Source of the DNA: Alphaproteobacteria bacterium
Lineage (GTDB): Bacteria; Pseudomonadota; Alphaproteobacteria; Rhizobiales; Aestuariivirgaceae
Assembly: GCA_024279045.1 (NCBI GenBank)
Contig: JAJRRZ010000034.1
Location: 1-7,611, forward strand
Direction of reading: 5' to 3'
Length of the DNA: 7,611 bases
Of this stretch, positions 6,242-7,611 are shown one piece after another; the stretch's first letter is position 1, and every line of letters begins with the position of its first letter. Both the position numbers and the translations under genes were made by a program. The notes beneath the pieces are model-generated. The model did no database searches. It was not told the origin of the DNA and worked only from the letters and a program-made list of their open reading frames with translations.

Positions 6242-7309
6242 ATGTCGCTGGCGCGCTCCGATCGCATCGAGAAGTTGTTGCAGCGCTTCGAGGAAGTGCA
6301 ACAAGCGCTCGCCGCCGGCGCGGCGGGCGAGGAGTTCGTGCGCTACTCGCGCGAATATGCCGAGCTGCAGCCGGTGGCGGAAAAGGCCCGCGAGCTGCGC
6401 GCGGCGCTGGACGAACAGGCCGACCTGCAAGGCATGCTGGACGATCCGGAGCTGGGCGAGATGGCCCGCACCGAGCTGGAAGCGCTGAAGCCGCGCATCG
6501 CCGAGCTGGAGCGCGCGCTGCAACTGCTGCTGCTGCCGAAGGACGCGGCGGACGACAAGGGTGTGATTCTGGAAATCCGCGCCGGCACCGGTGGCGAGGA
6601 GGCCGCGTTGTTCGCTGCTGATCTGTTTCGCATGTATCAGCGCTATGCCCAGGCCCGTGGCTGGCGGGTGGAGGTGATCTCCGCGTCCGAATCCGATCTC
6701 GGCGGCTATCGCGAAATCGTTGCCGCCATTCGCGGCCAGGGCGTTTATGCCCGGCTGAAATACGAATCCGGTGTGCACCGCGTGCAGCGCGTGCCGGAGA
6801 CGGAAGCCGGCGGGCGCATCCACACCTCCGCCGCCACCGTGGCCGTGCTGCCGGAGGCGGAAGAGGTGGATGTGCACATCGACGAGAAGGATCTGCGCAT
6901 CGACGTGTTCCGTGCTTCCGGGGCCGGTGGTCAGCATGTCAACACCACCGATTCGGCGGTGCGCATCACCCATTTGCCGACGGGCATCGTCGTCAGCCAG
7001 CAGAGCGAGCGCAGCCAGCACAAGAACCGCGCAAAGGCCATGCAGGTGTTGCGCGCGCGCCTGTTCGAGATGCAGCGCCGCGAGCAGATGCAGCAACGTG
7101 CCGAGCAGCGCCGTGGGCAGATCGGTTCCGGCGACCGCTCCGAGCGCATCCGCACCTACAATTTCCCGCAGGGGCGCATCACGGATCATCGCATCAACCT
7201 CACGCTTTACAAGCTGGAGCCGGTGCTGGCCGGCGAGGCGCTGGACGAGATCATCGAGCCGCTGATCGCCGAGCAGCAGGCCCGTCTGCTGGCATCGCAG
7301 GAATCATGA
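6242..7309 (+). CDS. prfA: Peptide chain release factor 1 (RF1)
   Basis: Recognises UAA and UAG stop codons in the ribosomal A site and triggers hydrolysis of peptidyl-tRNA. The product is 355 residues, close to the 360 of E. coli RF1. The N-terminal helical domain spans about 1-100. EIRAGTGGEEAALFA (111-125) opens the core. The stop-codon-reading PxT tripeptide is P185-E186-T187 in RVPETEAGGRIHTS. The catalytic GGQ is at 229-231 in SGAGGQHVNTTDSAVR, and RSQHKNRAKAM follows. PxT rather than SPF identifies RF1, not RF2. The ATG at 6242 has AAAGG (6228-6232) 9 bases upstream; the frame is open to 6128, but that stretch runs through the terminator and is not coding. The stop overlaps the prmC start (ATGA), so the two are probably translated together. 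No internal frameshift is present; programmed shifting belongs to RF2, not this gene. Confidence 0.97.
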   Translation: MSLARSDRIEKLLQRFEEVQQALAAGAAGEEFVRYSREYAELQPVAEKARELRAALDEQADLQGMLDDPELGEMARTELEALKPRIAELERALQLLLLPKDAADDKGVILEIRAGTGGEEAALFAADLFRMYQRYAQARGWRVEVISASESDLGGYREIVAAIRGQGVYARLKYESGVHRVQRVPETEAGGRIHTSAATVAVLPEAEEVDVHIDEKDLRIDVFRASGAGGQHVNTTDSAVRITHLPTGIVVSQQSERSQHKNRAKAMQVLRARLFEMQRREQMQQRAEQRRGQIGSGDRSERIRTYNFPQGRITDHRINLTLYKLEPVLAGEALDEIIEPLIAEQQARLLASQES

Positions 7310-7611
7310 GCACGCAAGGCATGTCCCCGCCCTCCTTGCCCGCTGCCGGACAGTTGCTGCACGAGGCCCGGCGGCTGGCCACGCAGCGGTTGCGTGCCGC
7401 GGGCATTGCCACCGCCGACATCGACGCGCGGCTGCTGCTGCAACAGGCCACGGGCCTGTCGCATGCCACACTCATTGCCGAGGAGCACAGCCGCGGCCTT
7501 TCGCCGCAAGAAGCCGGGCGGTTCGATGCCATGTTGCGCCGCCGGTTGCGTGGCGAGCCGGTCTCGCGCATTGCCGGACGGCGTGAATTCATGGGGCGCG
7601 ATTTCATCATC
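7306..7611 (+). CDS. prmC: Release factor glutamine N5-methyltransferase PrmC/HemK (3' end outside window)
   Basis: Uses S-adenosylmethionine to methylate the glutamine of the GGQ motif of RF1 and RF2; the target in this window is Gln231 of the neighbouring prfA product. The 102 visible codons cover the N-terminal helical substrate-binding domain (LLHEARRLATQRLRAAGI, then DIDARLLLQQATG) and the linker motif GEPVSRIAGRREFMGRDF (83-100), characteristic of PrmC. The methyltransferase fold with the NPPY motif lies beyond the right edge. The ATG at 7306 overlaps the prfA stop as ATGA. AGGA (7299-7302) is only 3 bases upstream, so initiation probably depends on coupling to prfA. A second in-frame ATG is at 7321. 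Confidence 0.93.
   Translation, partial: MSTQGMSPPSLPAAGQLLHEARRLATQRLRAAGIATADIDARLLLQQATGLSHATLIAEEHSRGLSPQEAGRFDAMLRRRLRGEPVSRIAGRREFMGRDFII

Noticed and set aside
6194..7189. Minus-strand open frame (331 codons) opposite prfA
   Set aside because: Antisense shadow of the well-conserved RF1 gene; no recognisable motif.

Overview
The window is a GC-rich chromosomal segment with dense housekeeping genes. It is most likely from an alphaproteobacterium, plausibly of the Rhodospirillales/Acetobacteraceae type. This rests on protein character (an alpha-type PtsP with an N-terminal GAF domain, a RodZ-type HTH/DUF4115 protein, RF1 with a PET anticodon-mimic tripeptide) and on the gene order lysC-ptsP-rodZ-prfA-prmC. 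The lineage is inferred from remembered families, not from a search.

Layout. A D-alanyl-D-alanine carboxypeptidase (peptidase S11) gene lies on the minus strand at 656-1 and runs off the left edge. A 262-base intergenic region separates it from a divergent plus-strand block. That block holds lysC (aspartate kinase, 919-2172), a candidate 44-residue small ORF (2199-2333) whose stop overlaps the next start as ATGA, ptsP (EI-Ntr of the nitrogen phosphotransferase system, 2330-4615), a rodZ-like gene (4751-6058), a strong intrinsic terminator (6123-6160), prfA (release factor 1, 6242-7309) and the first 102 codons of prmC (7306 to the right edge). prmC overlaps prfA as ATGA.

How the genes work together. 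prfA and prmC are a functional pair: PrmC methylates the GGQ glutamine of RF1, and the overlap suggests translational coupling. lysC opens the aspartate family pathway (lysine, threonine, methionine, and diaminopimelate for peptidoglycan). ptsP starts the PTS-Ntr phosphorelay that senses nitrogen state. The S11 protein and RodZ both belong to cell-wall growth and shape. The terminator after rodZ separates lysC-ptsP-rodZ from prfA-prmC, so prfA probably has its own promoter.

No mobile elements, CRISPR arrays, tRNA/rRNA genes or defence systems are visible, and I do not see a new multi-gene system. The points most worth a second look are the small ORF between lysC and ptsP, the missing SxN asparagine in the S11 enzyme, a possible internal start for a LysC beta subunit, a triple ACCAT repeat before rodZ, a possible alternative pairing partner for the rodZ terminator, and the direct rodZ-prfA junction.
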